From: Actinopolyspora halophila DSM 43834
GTDB taxonomy: Bacteria; Actinomycetota; Actinomycetes; Mycobacteriales; Pseudonocardiaceae
Direction of reading: 5' to 3'
Length of the DNA: 64,000 bases
NCBI RefSeq assembly: GCF_000371785.1
Contig: NZ_AQUI01000002.1
Location: 3,947,276 to 4,011,275, forward strand
Under the pieces are notes generated by a model. That model was not told where the DNA came from. It searched no databases and worked only from the letters and a program-made list of their open reading frames with translations. How positions within the stretch are numbered: position 1 is the first letter of the stretch; each line of letters begins with the position of its first letter. The position numbers and the translations under genes are program-made. This document shows positions 1 to 9,630 of this stretch, in pieces.

Positions 1-66
1 GGAGCCGTCGACCGCGAATCCGGGAATGACTCCGCGGTCGTGCACCCCGTCCTGCCGGAGCAGTGA
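1..66 (+). CDS. C-terminal end of a gene cut by the window edge
   Basis: Frame 1 is open from the first base and ends at a TGA at 64-66, giving a 21-residue tail that finishes VVHPVLPEQ. Nearly all third codon positions are G or C, the pattern of true genes elsewhere in the window. It would end only four bases before the stop of the convergent gene on the other strand. Too little is visible to name a product, so this is recorded as a probable partial gene only. Confidence 0.45.
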   Translation, partial: GAVDRESGNDSAVVHPVLPEQ

Positions 67-70
67 TCCA

Positions 71-448
71 TCACCTGCGGTAGACCTGAAGTCTGGCCTG
101 CGAGTGGGTGGATTCGCACAAGCCGCGTCTACTTCCCACGGCCCGCACTATCCTTGAATAGTCTTCATATTTATCGCGCGTCAGAATCGTCCGCCACCCG
201 GGAGCCTTTCCGGGCAGGACCTGGTTACCGCGTTCGCCGGTTCTGCGACCGAGCACGACAGCGCCGGAACGCTTGCGCAGCTTCTCGGTCTCGCAGGGAA
301 CGCTGTGCTCGGTTTTGTGCTCCGAGGACGCGGACCTGGCCACCTGAGTCGCCGCACCGGCGGCGGGCACGGGGGAGAACGCGACAAGCACCACCGCGAA
401 CAGCAGGAACAGCACCGCTCGCAGCGCTGCACCGAGCCTGGTGTCCAC
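71..448 (-). CDS. small secreted protein of unknown function
   Basis: A GTG start at 448 is chosen because a GGGGG ribosome site lies just upstream and the next residues form a textbook signal peptide: charged DTR, a long hydrophobic run (LRAVLFLLFAVVLVAFS) and a PAAGA-type cleavage site near residue 35. The mature part is about 90 residues, basic, with two cysteines, and matches no family I recognise. Codon use is normal for this genome up to about residue 88, then turns AT-rich (KYEDYSRI region, about 140-180), so the 3' end may be non-native, frameshifted or overlap a regulatory region. Export is inferred from the signal; function is unknown. Confidence 0.45.
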   Translation of the reverse strand: MDTRLGAALRAVLFLLFAVVLVAFSPVPAAGAATQVARSASSEHKTEHSVPCETEKLRKRSGAVVLGRRTGERGNQVLPGKAPGWRTILTRDKYEDYSRIVRAVGSRRGLCESTHSQARLQVYRR

Positions 449-857
449 TGTCACCCCCGACGAACGCCCGGACGATTTCCTCAGCTGAGCGAAGCTCTCT
501 GTTCTGGTCGTGGCAAGTGCTCGTTCGGCGGGACCTCTCGCCACCTCTCGAGCGAGAGCCCCGACACCGAGCAGCGTCAATCGGCTCGATCGGCCGACAC
601 ACTCAATACTACTGAAGAAATGTTTCCTCGAGGTGAACACGCACTAGTCCGAACCGGTACGAAAAAGCCACACCGCCCCACTCGGACACCAGAAAGTGAG
701 AATTTCTTCAGGTCAGCCGGAGGGGAACCACTACCGGCGACCACTAAAAGTGAAACACGTCTCATTTCGACGCCCGGCACACGAGAAGGGGACGGAGTTA
801 CATCCACCATTCCGGTGAGTAACAATTTTCTCGCATGCCGGGACGCGACTCACTCTT
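449..857. other. non-coding gap upstream of the small secreted gene
   Basis: About 400 bases between the start of the small secreted gene and the stop of the phosphotransferase-fold gene, both on the minus strand. The stretch is noticeably more AT-rich than its surroundings around 600-840, as expected of promoters. No reading frame here has the genome's G/C third-position pattern and I see no convincing hairpin. Confidence 0.5.
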
Positions 858-2063
858 TCAGCGGAAAGCGGGATAGGGACGCAGTTCCAGAATCCCGGAG
901 CCGAAACGTTCGACCAGGGCGCGCACGACCCGATCCGCGCACTCGGCCACCTCGCTCGATCCCGCCGACTCCGCGTCCGCACCCAGCCGACGCCAGCGGT
1001 CGGCCAGGGCCGTACTGCGTCGCGGTGAGGGCATGTGGGCGTCTATCGGACCGTCCGACTGACCGTCGCGCGGCAGGAACCACCAGGTCGAAACCCACAC
1101 CCAGAGCAGCTGCGCGTCCAGCAGCCTGGGACGCAGCACGGCGTCGTCGTCCAGGTCCGACCAGACCTCGACCACCTCCGAACGCCAGGTGGCCAGCATG
1201 TTCTCCGCCATGCCCTCGGGCAGGGCGTAGGAGCACCACGAGGACGGGAACGGGAACAGCAGATAGGCCGCGTCCAGCGCGACGTCGCGCACACAGGCCC
1301 ACTCGAAATCCAGGAAACGCACACCGTTGCCCGTGATCAGGCTGTTGTCCGGGCAGATGTCCGAAGGGCTGAACGAGCGGTACTTGGTCGAACCGAGCAG
1401 CCCGGAAGCAGCCGAGAGCCTCTCACGCACCTCCTCCGGAGGCGAAACGCCCAACGTCCGCTCCAGCAGTTCGGGAAGATCGCTCAACGAGCGCCGGATG
1501 TCCACGGCCACGGGATCGGCCCACGAGTCACCCCCGACCCGGCGCATCAGCGCGTCGAAGTCGGCCTCCCGGCCCGCCATCGAAGTGTGCAGCCTTCCGA
1601 GCGCACGCGCCCAGGCGAGCATGGACCTCTCGGCCGCCTTCGGGTCGTCGCCGAAGAGCACGTCGGCCAGGGTGGCTCCCCGGCCGAGATCCTCGAGCAC
1701 GAGCAGCCGTTGCTCGATGTCCTGGGCGATCAGTTCCGGCCCCACCCGCAGCTCGGGCGGCAGCGCGGTGGCCAGCTGACAGCTGGCCGCCTCGTGAGCG
1801 AACGGATCGGAACATCCCTCGTCCGGTACAGCTCCGTAGTGCTTGATCACGAGTGTGCGCGGCAGCTCGAAAGGCGTTTCGGCCACCCGCACCCTCATGA
1901 CGACCGAGCGGCCACTCCCCCCCAGATCCTCCGGATCGGCGAGCCGGACGGATGCCCCCGTTCTACGGGTGAGCACGGCCTCGGCTGTACCGATCGTATC
2001 GGTGACCTCCGCACTCGCGGGCACACGAACCTCCGGCGGACCGGTGGTGATTTCCACGCTCAT
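858..2063 (-). CDS. phosphotransferase-fold (APH-like) protein
   Basis: A 401-residue protein resembling the aminoglycoside phosphotransferase/choline kinase fold. A candidate ATP-contact lysine sits in LVIKHYG (residue 74), a linker-like LVLEDLG follows at 121-127, the catalytic-loop equivalent is FSPSDICPDN (231-240, Asp235 and Asn240) and the metal-binding equivalent is FLDFEWA (250-256, Asp252). The usual His-Gly-Asp of the catalytic loop is replaced by Ser-Pro-Ser-Asp, so the substrate and even kinase activity are uncertain. The ATG has GGAG four bases upstream. It stands alone between aspS and the small secreted gene. It could phosphorylate a small-molecule alcohol or be a degenerate relative; there is no evidence of an antibiotic-resistance role. 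Confidence 0.7.
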   Translation of the reverse strand: MSVEITTGPPEVRVPASAEVTDTIGTAEAVLTRRTGASVRLADPEDLGGSGRSVVMRVRVAETPFELPRTLVIKHYGAVPDEGCSDPFAHEAASCQLATALPPELRVGPELIAQDIEQRLLVLEDLGRGATLADVLFGDDPKAAERSMLAWARALGRLHTSMAGREADFDALMRRVGGDSWADPVAVDIRRSLSDLPELLERTLGVSPPEEVRERLSAASGLLGSTKYRSFSPSDICPDNSLITGNGVRFLDFEWACVRDVALDAAYLLFPFPSSWCSYALPEGMAENMLATWRSEVVEVWSDLDDDAVLRPRLLDAQLLWVWVSTWWFLPRDGQSDGPIDAHMPSPRRSTALADRWRRLGADAESAGSSEVAECADRVVRALVERFGSGILELRPYPAFR

Positions 2064-2321
2064 CGTCTCCAGACCCTACCGCCACCGCCCGTTTTTCCAC
2101 GGGCCTGACCGGTCAAGTTGTCCCCGGATCGGGGGTCGGTCTCCATACCGGACGGTACCGGAGAGAACACGACCACCTCCACCGTTACTCGGACGACAAC
2201 GGCTCGGCAACCCGTGCCACCGTTGTGCATCATCCGGAACGGCAACGTCCCGGAGCCGTACAGGGGACACGGTTTACCGGCTCGTTACGAAATGTCGCCC
2301 CCTGGGGGACAACCGAACGGG

Positions 2322-4145
2322 TCACTCCGACTCCTGACCCCGCTCGCCCCCGGCGTTCGCGGTCTCCTTGGAGCCGCCGCCACCGCGTGCGGCCGGTTTG
2401 GCGTCGACTCCGGCCTCCTTGCGTTGCGCGGCCGTGATCGGCGCGGGCGCACCGGTGAGCGGATCGAACCCACCACCGCTCTTCGGGAAGGCGATCACGT
2501 CCCGCAACGACTCGGCTCCCGTGAGCAGCATGCAGATCCGGTCCCAGCCGAACGCGACACCACCGTGCGGCGGCGGACCGTACCGGAACGCCTCCAGCAG
2601 GAAACCGAACTTCTCCTCGGCCTGCTCCCTGGAGATCCCCAGCACCTCGAACACGCGCTGTTGCATCTCCCAGCGGTGGATACGGATCGACCCACCACCG
2701 ATCTCGTTGCCGTTGCACACGAGGTCGTAGGCGCTGGCCAGGGCGTCCTCGGGATTCCGCTCGAACTCCTCCGCCCACTCGGGCTCCGGAGCCGTGAACG
2801 GGTGGTGGACCGCGGTGAAACCGCCGCTTCCCACCGCCACGTCGTCGCTGTCGTCGACGGCCTCGAACATCGGGGCGTCGACGATCCAGACGAAGGACCA
2901 AGCCTGCTTGTCGATCAGACCGCACAGCTCCGCGATCTCCAGGCGAACCGCCCCCAGCAGGGCACGGGACGGAGCAGCCCTCCCCGCGGCGAAGAACACG
3001 CAGTCGCCGGGGGCCGCGCCCACAGCCTTGGCGAGTCCCTCGCGCTCCTCCGCGGACAGATTCTTGGCCACCGGACCGGAGAGGGTGCCGTCCGAGCCGA
3101 CGAGCACGTAGGCCAACCCCTTGGCACCCCGCTGCTTGGCCCACTCCTGCCAGGCGTCCAGCTGACGACGCGGCTGGTCGGCACCGCCCGGCATCACGAC
3201 GGCCCCGACGTAGGGGGACTGGAAAACCCTGAAGGGAGTGTCGCGGAAGTACTCCGTGAGATCGGTCAGCTCGACCCCGAAGCGCAGATCCGGCTTGTCC
3301 GTACCGTAACGAGCCATCGCCTCGGCGTAACTCAGTTGCGGGATGGGAGTGGAGATCTCGTACCCGGCCAGCTCACTCCACAGCGCGGCCACGACCCGCT
3401 CGCTGATCTCGATCACGTCCGCCGCGTCGACGAAGCTCATCTCGATGTCGAGCTGGGTGAACTCGGGCTGACGATCGGCGCGGAAGTCCTCGTCGCGGTA
3501 GCACCGGGCGATCTGGAAGTAACGTTCCAGTCCGCCGACCATCAGCAGCTGCTTGAACAGCTGCGGCGACTGCGGGAGCGCGTACCAGCTGCCCGGCTGC
3601 AACCGTGCCGGGATCAGGAAGTCCCTGGCCCCCTCCGGGGTGGAACGGGTCATGGTGGGCGTCTCCACCTCGACGAAGTTCCGCTGGTGCAGCACGTCGC
3701 GGGCGATGCGGTTGGCTTCGCTGCGCATCCTGATCGCGCGAGCGGGTTCGGCTCGCCGCAGATCCAGGTAGCGGTGGCGCAACCGGACGTCCTCGCCGAC
3801 CTCCAGGTGCTCGTCCAGCGGGAAGGGCAGCGGAGCGGACTCCGAGAGCACCTCCAGGTCGGTGACGGTCACCTCGATCGAGCCCGTCGGGATCTCCGGG
3901 TTCTCGTTGCCCTCGGGCCTGCGCACCACCTCACCGGTCACCCGGACGCAGAACTCGGCACGCAGTCGGTGGGCCCGCTCGGCCATCTCCCCCTCGCGGA
4001 AAACCACCTGGGCGACGCCGGAAGCGTCACGCAGATCGCTGAAGATCACTCCTCCGTGATCCCGGCGACGCGCCACCCATCCCGCGAGGGTGACGGACTG
4101 CCCTGCGTGGTCGGCGCGAAGCGAGCCGGCCTCGTGCGTGCGCAT
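2322..4145 (-). CDS. aspS: aspartyl-tRNA synthetase
   Basis: Class II aminoacyl-tRNA synthetase of the bacterial AspRS type, 607 residues, charging tRNA with aspartate in the cytoplasm. In order: N-terminal OB-fold anticodon domain (about 1-105), a catalytic core with motif 2 at about 210-240 ([16 protein letters not shown]), the bacterial GAD insertion in the middle, and motif 3 ([13 protein letters not shown]) at about 529-541. The tail after it (PLTGAPAPI) is typical of actinobacterial AspRS; the last 25 residues are a Gly/Ala-rich extension. ATG at 4145 is preferred because homologues begin MRTH; a GTG one codon upstream is possible, with GAGGAG slightly distant. Whether it is discriminating or also charges tRNA-Asn cannot be told here. 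Confidence 0.95.
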   Translation of the reverse strand: MRTHEAGSLRADHAGQSVTLAGWVARRRDHGGVIFSDLRDASGVAQVVFREGEMAERAHRLRAEFCVRVTGEVVRRPEGNENPEIPTGSIEVTVTDLEVLSESAPLPFPLDEHLEVGEDVRLRHRYLDLRRAEPARAIRMRSEANRIARDVLHQRNFVEVETPTMTRSTPEGARDFLIPARLQPGSWYALPQSPQLFKQLLMVGGLERYFQIARCYRDEDFRADRQPEFTQLDIEMSFVDAADVIEISERVVAALWSELAGYEISTPIPQLSYAEAMARYGTDKPDLRFGVELTDLTEYFRDTPFRVFQSPYVGAVVMPGGADQPRRQLDAWQEWAKQRGAKGLAYVLVGSDGTLSGPVAKNLSAEEREGLAKAVGAAPGDCVFFAAGRAAPSRALLGAVRLEIAELCGLIDKQAWSFVWIVDAPMFEAVDDSDDVAVGSGGFTAVHHPFTAPEPEWAEEFERNPEDALASAYDLVCNGNEIGGGSIRIHRWEMQQRVFEVLGISREQAEEKFGFLLEAFRYGPPPHGGVAFGWDRICMLLTGAESLRDVIAFPKSGGGFDPLTGAPAPITAAQRKEAGVDAKPAARGGGGSKETANAGGERGQESE

Positions 4146-4510
4146 CACGGGTGTTGATCTCCTCTTCGGTATGAGTGCTGGCCGTTGTCGGCGCGGACCA
4201 CTCCAGGTTAGCCAATGCCGCGCACGCCCCTCGCAGCAGGTTTCACCCGGGAGGCCCATCGCGGCCGGCGCCGGTTGACGCCGACCTTCGGCAGTCCGCG
4301 CGCTCTTCGCGGCAAAGCGAAAAGGCTTTTCCGACGCCGCCCCCTCCCCGGGCCCGCGGAACCGCACCTTCTTCTTCCGAAGAATTCTCACCAGCAAAAG
4401 ACCGGACAACGGTCATCCCCCGAGGACGTCTATTTCTCGCAATCTCGTTGCATGTCCGTGATCCATACAATTAGCGTTCCGCACGAGATCGGTCGGCACG
4501 AGGAGTGGTA
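4146..4510. other. divergent promoter region between aspS and an XRE regulator
   Basis: Both genes are transcribed away from this 365-base gap, so promoters for both must lie here. The right half (about 4320-4500) is AT-richer than neighbouring coding DNA. I could not identify a convincing sigma site or operator. Confidence 0.5.
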
Positions 4511-5590
4511 ATGGTCGTTCCCCGTACACGGACACCTTCCACGGCATCTTCGGCGCTCGGGCACGAGCAGCGACAGCTTTCGCCCGAACTCGCGAACCTC
4601 CTGCGCACAGGACCCTTCGATGTCGCACTGCGCGCCGCCATCCGCACGAGCAGGCTCAGCCTGGAACGCATCCAGCACCGCCTCCGCCTCCGGGGAACCC
4701 CCGTGAGCATCACGGCGCTGAGCTACTGGCAGTCCGGCCGTCGTCGCCCGGAGCGCCCCGACTCACTGGCCGCGCTCCGCGAGCTGGAGAACGTGCTGGA
4801 GATCCCCGACGGGGCGCTCTCCGCGCTGCTCGGCCCACCCAAACCACGCGGCAGGAGCAGAGTCGAGAGCTCGGCCCCTCCGCTGACGAGCCTCTGGTCC
4901 GACAACGCTTCGGCCGCCGGCATGCTCAGTCGACTGGACACCAGTGCGGACGGACATCTCACCAGACTCAGCCAACACGACGTCCTCGACATCGACGGCG
5001 CGGGCAAGCAACGCGGTCTGCGCGTGCGCCAGCTGGTGCAGGCCGAGCGCAACGGAGTGGATCGCTGGGTCAGCGTCTTCGACAACTCCGGAACGAACAT
5101 CGCGCCCCCGACCATCCGGACGCTGAACGGCTGCGACCTGGGGCAGGTCCTGTCCGACCACGAAAGCGGAGTGGTGGTGGCCGAGCTGCTGTTCGAACGC
5201 GCGCTGGAAAAGGGCGAAACCGCCCTGCTGGAGTACGAGATCGCCCACGGCCCCGAAGGTCTGGTGGGGACGGACCAGGACCACACCTATTCGCGCAGGT
5301 TCCGGCTTCCCGTGCGGGAATATCTCGTCGAACTGCGCTTCGACCCCGAGAACCCGCCCGTTCACTGCGAGAACTTCACGGTGTGCTCCGACGGTTCGGA
5401 ACGGGACTCGCCCAAATCGATGTCGTTGGATTCCCGCGGGCACACCCACGCCGTGGCGCTCGACTTCGGCAGGGGGTCCTTCGGCGTGCACTGGGAACCG
5501 GCACGGAGCACCGCCGCGATCCCGGCAGCGCGGCTCCCACATGCCCTGAGCGGTGAAAACCTGCGGGGCCACGCACGACGGTTCCACTGA
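4511..5590 (+). CDS. XRE-family helix-turn-helix regulator
   Basis: A 359-residue protein with an N-terminal helix-turn-helix region at about 37-105 (including LSLERIQHRLR and ITALSYWQSGRRRPER), typical of actinobacterial XRE-family proteins, followed by about 250 residues with no domain I can name. It likely binds DNA; target and ligand are unknown. The ATG at 4511 has AGGAG six bases upstream; an in-frame GTG at 4505 is too close to that site. It is divergent from aspS and monocistronic. The large uncharacterised C-terminal part, rich in beta-forming sequence, may be a sensor domain (inference). Confidence 0.75.
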   Translation: MVVPRTRTPSTASSALGHEQRQLSPELANLLRTGPFDVALRAAIRTSRLSLERIQHRLRLRGTPVSITALSYWQSGRRRPERPDSLAALRELENVLEIPDGALSALLGPPKPRGRSRVESSAPPLTSLWSDNASAAGMLSRLDTSADGHLTRLSQHDVLDIDGAGKQRGLRVRQLVQAERNGVDRWVSVFDNSGTNIAPPTIRTLNGCDLGQVLSDHESGVVVAELLFERALEKGETALLEYEIAHGPEGLVGTDQDHTYSRRFRLPVREYLVELRFDPENPPVHCENFTVCSDGSERDSPKSMSLDSRGHTHAVALDFGRGSFGVHWEPARSTAAIPAARLPHALSGENLRGHARRFH

Positions 5591-5904
5591 TCCCGTCCCC
5601 CGTGTCCCGGTCGACCACGGGACAACGGGAGGCGGAAACGCCGCAGCGGACGATCAGGACCCCGAAGCGGCTCGGCTTTCGCCATCCGGCCCCCTTCGCC
5701 CCGAAAAGTGCCACACAGTTTTGGAGAGTGCGCGGATCGGCCTGGTGCGTAGGTGGGTGAAAGCGGTCGCGCCGCTTGCCCACCGACAGACCCGACCGAG
5801 CGAGCACTCGCCCCGTCCGCGCACTCCCTCGCGCCCCGTAACAGCGGAGTCGAGAACAGCCAGCACCCCACCCGCAGTGGCCGAACCGCCCATACCATGA
5901 TCCG
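5591..5904. other. intergenic gap with hairpins between XRE gene and yibE/F
   Basis: A 314-base spacer. A modest stem GTCCCG/CGGGAC just after the XRE stop (about 5605-5624) could end transcription. A second hairpin near 5751-5782 combines GTGGG/CCCAC with AAGCGG/CCGCTT. The rest should hold the promoter of the downstream membrane-protein gene; no clear box was seen. Confidence 0.4.
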
Positions 5905-7383
5905 GTGCCCGACGATCGCAGTTCCGAGGGAATCCCGCAGCTGCCCGACCACGACCACGGCCACGGCCACGGCCACGACGCACCACCGGCGTCCAACGGC
6001 ACCAGAATGCTGCTGGCAGCGGTACTCGCACCGTTCGTGCTCGCCGCGCTGATCGGCGCGCTCGTGCTCTACCCATTCGGGGAGCAGCCCTCCCCGGCCG
6101 AACCCACCGGATTCGGCCGCACCCCCGTGGACGGACTGATCGTGGACTCCGACTCCGGGGCCTGCGCCCTGACAGGGCCCGGAAACGGCTCTGCCGCGTC
6201 CGGCCCCTCCGGAAGCGGCTCCCAGGAGGACTGTCTACGGCTGCGGATCGAGCTGCGGAACGGCCCAGCGGCCGGGGCGACCATCGAGCAGAACGTGCCG
6301 GTGGAACCCACCACTCCCGAGTTCGAGATCGACGACGAGGTCGTGCTCGCCTACTCGGGAACAGCTCCCCGGCAGGGCACCTCCTACCAGATCGTGGACT
6401 ACCAGCGGGGTCACTGGATGCTCCTGCTCTTCGGGCTGTTCGCGGGGGCCGTAGTGGTGCTGGGCCGCTGGAAGGGGGTGGCCTCCCTGCTGGCGCTCGG
6501 GGTGGCTTTCGCCGTGATAGCAGGCTTCGTCCTGCCCGCCGTCCTCGCCGGACGGAGTCCGCTGCAGGTCGCCGTCGTGGGAGCAGGCCTGATCATGTTC
6601 TTCGTGCTCTACTTCACCCACGGGCTCTCGGCACGCACTTCCACCGCCGTGCTGGGAACGCTGTCCAGTCTCACCCTGATCGGCCTGCTCAGTTCCGTCT
6701 TCGCCGCGCTGACCCAGCTGACCGGTTTGGACGATTCCACCTCGGCCCTGATCGGCGCGCTGGGGCACGACATCGACGCGAGAGGGCTGCTGCTCGCGGG
6801 AATCGTCATCGGCGCTCTCGGAGTGCTCGACGACGTGACGATCACCCAGACCAGCGCGGTGTGGGAGCTGCACCGGGCCAATCCCGACCTGCGCTGGAGA
6901 CAGCTGTACTCGGCCGCGCTCCGGATCGGACGGGATCACGTGGCCTCCTCCGTGAACACCCTGGTACTCGCCTACGCGGGCACCGCGCTGCCGTTGCTGC
7001 TCACCTACAGCCTTTCCGGGCGCTCGTTCGTGGACATCGTCACCACCCAGGACGTGGCCCAGGAAGTGGTCCGCACCCTCGTCGGCAGCCTCGGGCTGAT
7101 CGCGGCCGTTCCGCTGACCACCGCGATCGCCGCGCTGATCGTCATGCGGGAGAAGCGAAGCGAGGCCCCCCGGGGGAAGGCGCAGGGCACGGACGCGGCG
7201 GAGTTGATCGCGCACGCGGCTCGGCTCCGAGCCGCACGGACCACCTTCGGCGCCGGAAGCCCACCGGCCGCGGGCATCGATCACCCGTTCCGCACCGATC
7301 CGGGCCTGGAGCTCCCCTCCACGACGACTCCGCCTCGAGCAACCGGTGGTCCGCGCACGCGGCGCTCCGGAAGCGCCGAGTGA
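5905..7383 (+). CDS. YibE/F-family integral membrane protein
   Basis: A 492-residue membrane protein. One helix near 35-56 is followed by an extracytoplasmic-looking 110-residue region, then a C-terminal YibE/F-like domain (about 165-410) with seven or so hydrophobic helices and the conserved loop LGVLDDVTITQTSAVWE. Family members are conserved in Gram-positive bacteria and Lactococcus YibE/YibF has been linked to export/competence-type phenotypes, but no biochemical role is settled. The N-terminus has a His/Asp-rich run (DHDHGHGHGHD, 15-25) that could bind a metal. GTG at 5905 is chosen for frame and His-rich start; the ribosome site is weak, so the start is uncertain. Confidence 0.85.
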   Translation: MPDDRSSEGIPQLPDHDHGHGHGHDAPPASNGTRMLLAAVLAPFVLAALIGALVLYPFGEQPSPAEPTGFGRTPVDGLIVDSDSGACALTGPGNGSAASGPSGSGSQEDCLRLRIELRNGPAAGATIEQNVPVEPTTPEFEIDDEVVLAYSGTAPRQGTSYQIVDYQRGHWMLLLFGLFAGAVVVLGRWKGVASLLALGVAFAVIAGFVLPAVLAGRSPLQVAVVGAGLIMFFVLYFTHGLSARTSTAVLGTLSSLTLIGLLSSVFAALTQLTGLDDSTSALIGALGHDIDARGLLLAGIVIGALGVLDDVTITQTSAVWELHRANPDLRWRQLYSAALRIGRDHVASSVNTLVLAYAGTALPLLLTYSLSGRSFVDIVTTQDVAQEVVRTLVGSLGLIAAVPLTTAIAALIVMREKRSEAPRGKAQGTDAAELIAHAARLRAARTTFGAGSPPAAGIDHPFRTDPGLELPSTTTPPRATGGPRTRRSGSAE

Positions 7384-7446
7384 ACCGCGGCCCCACCCGC
7401 CCGAGATCCTCGCCACGCGAACCGCCACGCGAACCGAGCCGAGAAA

Positions 7447-7656
7447 CCCTCACTGATGCTTTCCTGGCGTGCTGACGACCGGTACACGGTGCTTCGACGC
7501 GGCAGCGCCGAGACAGCCCACTACGCGGTCGGCGCCTTCCGCGGGTTCTCTCGTGGTGCTCTCGCGAGGACGGCCGGAGACGTTGTGTAGGCCACTACCC
7601 GATGTTGGGGCACCCGCTCACGGGACCGCGAGAGGTTCCGCCACAGGACCACCTAC
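7447..7656 (+). repeat. dispersed nested inverted-repeat element, copy A
   Basis: The core at 7541-7642 starts GCGGGTTCTCTCGTGGTGCT and ends GAGAGGTTCCGCC, the arms of an imperfect outer stem. The centre keeps ACGTTGTGTAG and CTACCCGATG, so the apical GTAG/CTAC stem with loop GCCA is intact, though the right arm is degraded compared with copies at 10.6 and 19.0 kb. A preceding module (about 7447-7520, CACTGATGCTTTCC onward) is also shared with the copy at 10.4 kb. It fills the convergent gap between yibE/F and the small membrane-protein gene. I see no gene in the gap. Confidence 0.8.
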
Positions 7657-7684
7657 GACAACCGAGCCGGAGAAACTCTTCTCT

Positions 7685-8323
7685 TCATCCGAGAGTGGCC
7701 ACGAACTTGGCCACGTCCTCGTTGGCCAACCGCTGCGCCATGCTCCCGGAAGGAGCCACCGAGGCGAGCCGGTAGAGCGGACGGTCCGCGGCGGCGTCCC
7801 CACGCGCCTCGGACTTGAGCTGCGCCACGATCAACTCCGACAGGACCAGGGCGCGCGTGTCCCCCGTGCTCGCCAGCGTGTCGGCCAACCGGCGGAGCTC
7901 GTAGACACCGAGCTCCTTTCCCCCGGTGCCCGCGTACATGGCCAGCGCGAGGTTCAGCGCCCGCCTCTTCGGCGGCCCCGCTACGAGCAGGCTGATCGTC
8001 CGCGCACCCCGCACATCGGTGACGAGCACGTCGAGCCTGGTCGCCGAGCTCAGGTCCACCTTGCGGGTGCCGAAAGCCCGAGCCGCCACCACGGTGCCGC
8101 TCAACCAGTAGGTCTTCCGCGACTCGCTGAACGCCATCAGCAGCAGTGGCACGGCCAGCACGGCGAAGGCGACGAAAAAACCGGCCGGGCCGGCGAACAG
8201 GCCGGCGATGCCACCTATGGCCGCGCCGACCAGCACCGCCGCGATCGCGACGCTGACCGCGCGCTTGCGCACGACGCGCCGGTCGAGCAGATCCAGCGAT
8301 ACGACGCTCTCCTGCCCGCTCAT
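7685..8323 (-). CDS. small membrane protein with two N-terminal helices
   Basis: 212 residues. Two adjacent hydrophobic helices (about 22-42 and 46-65) are followed by a soluble domain of mixed alpha/beta character with no recognisable motif. It overlaps the end of hisS by four bases (ATGA), so the two are translationally coupled and co-transcribed. The helical hairpin at the N-terminus suggests an inner-membrane anchor with a cytoplasmic C-terminal domain (inference). I do not recognise a family; conservation beside hisS would be the clue to follow. Confidence 0.75.
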   Translation of the reverse strand: MSGQESVVSLDLLDRRVVRKRAVSVAIAAVLVGAAIGGIAGLFAGPAGFFVAFAVLAVPLLLMAFSESRKTYWLSGTVVAARAFGTRKVDLSSATRLDVLVTDVRGARTISLLVAGPPKRRALNLALAMYAGTGGKELGVYELRRLADTLASTGDTRALVLSELIVAQLKSEARGDAAADRPLYRLASVAPSGSMAQRLANEDVAKFVATLG

Positions 8324-9582
8324 CGGGACAGCACCGTCCGCACCTGCTCGACCACGTCCTCCAGCGAGACACTCCGCTGCTGCCCCGTGGCCAACTCCTT
8401 CAGCTGCACCGAGTCGGCTTCCAGGTCACGGTCGCCGAGCACGAGCGCGTAACGGGCCCCGGAACGGTCGGCCGCCTTCATCGCACCCTTGAGCCCCTTA
8501 CCGCCGTAGGAGACGTCGACCCGCAGACCGGCCGCCCTCAGCTGTCCCGCGATCGAGACCAATCGCCGCTTGCCCTGCTCACCGAGTGGCACGCAGTACA
8601 CATCGCACCGCGACTCGTCCCCGACGTCGACCCCCTCGACCTCGCAGGCGAGCACGGTCCGGTCCAGCCCGAGCCCGAAGCCCACTCCGGACAGCTCCGA
8701 ACCGCCCAGATCGGCCATCAACCCGTCGTACCGGCCGCCGCCGCCGATCCCGGACTGCGCGCCGAGACCGTCGTGCACGAACTCGAAAGTGGTCTTGGTG
8801 TAGTAGTCGAGCCCCCGCACCAGACGCGGGTTCTCCGCGAACGGGACTCCCAGGTCGCGCAGGTGCGCCTTGACCGACTCGTAGTGCTCGGCGGCCTGTT
8901 CGGACAGGTGGTCGGCCATCAGCGGGGCGTCGGCCACCATCTCCTGGACCTCGGGGCGTTTGTCGTCGAGCACCCGCAGCGGATTGAGCTCCACCCGACG
9001 ACGCGTTTCCTCGTCCAACGGAAGTCCGCGCAGGAACTCCTGAAGCTTGGCGCGGTACTCCGGGCGGCAGGTGCTGTCCCCGAGGGAGGTGAGCTCGATG
9101 CGGTGCCCGGTCAGGCCGAGCCTGCGGTAGCCCTCGTCGGCGACCGCGATCACCTCGGCGTCCAGCGCCGGGTCGTCGACGCCGATGGCCTCGACCCCGA
9201 CCTGCTGCAGCTGGCGGTACCTTCCGGCCTGGGGCCGCTCGTACCGGAAGAAGGCGCCGCTGTAGTACAACTTCAGCGGCAGCTGCCCCTTGTCGAGGCC
9301 GTGCTCGATGACCGAGCGGATCACCCCGGCAGTCCCCTCGGGACGAAGTGTGATCGAACGTCCCCCCTGGTCGGGGAACGTGTACATCTCCTTGCTGACC
9401 ACATCGGTCGACTCGCCGACGCCCCGCGCGAACAAGGCGGTGTCCTCGAACAGGGGAAGCTCGATGTAGCCGTATCCGGCCCTGCGCGCTGCCTCGCCCA
9501 GGGTGTCCCGCACGGCGAGGAAACGCGCTGATTCCGGGGGGTAGTACTCGGGGATGCCCTTGGGGGCGTTGAACATGCTCAT
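8320..9582 (-). CDS. hisS: histidyl-tRNA synthetase
   Basis: A 420-residue class II synthetase that attaches histidine to tRNA-His. The sequence shows motif 1/early core with [15 protein letters not shown] (about 77-90), motif 2 with [14 protein letters not shown] (105-118), the histidine-specific signature [11 protein letters not shown] near 260 and motif 3-type GGGRYDGLM near 285, then the C-terminal anticodon-binding domain from about 330. Length is normal for the bacterial enzyme. It follows the MBL-hydrolase gene by 48 bases on the same strand and overlaps the downstream membrane-protein gene, so a three-gene operon is likely. Confidence 0.95.
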   Translation of the reverse strand: MSMFNAPKGIPEYYPPESARFLAVRDTLGEAARRAGYGYIELPLFEDTALFARGVGESTDVVSKEMYTFPDQGGRSITLRPEGTAGVIRSVIEHGLDKGQLPLKLYYSGAFFRYERPQAGRYRQLQQVGVEAIGVDDPALDAEVIAVADEGYRRLGLTGHRIELTSLGDSTCRPEYRAKLQEFLRGLPLDEETRRRVELNPLRVLDDKRPEVQEMVADAPLMADHLSEQAAEHYESVKAHLRDLGVPFAENPRLVRGLDYYTKTTFEFVHDGLGAQSGIGGGGRYDGLMADLGGSELSGVGFGLGLDRTVLACEVEGVDVGDESRCDVYCVPLGEQGKRRLVSIAGQLRAAGLRVDVSYGGKGLKGAMKAADRSGARYALVLGDRDLEADSVQLKELATGQQRSVSLEDVVEQVRTVLSR

Positions 9583-9630
9583 TGCCGGCTTCTTCCGGGT
9601 TCGGTGGTTCCTGTCGTGCTCGCGAGCGGG

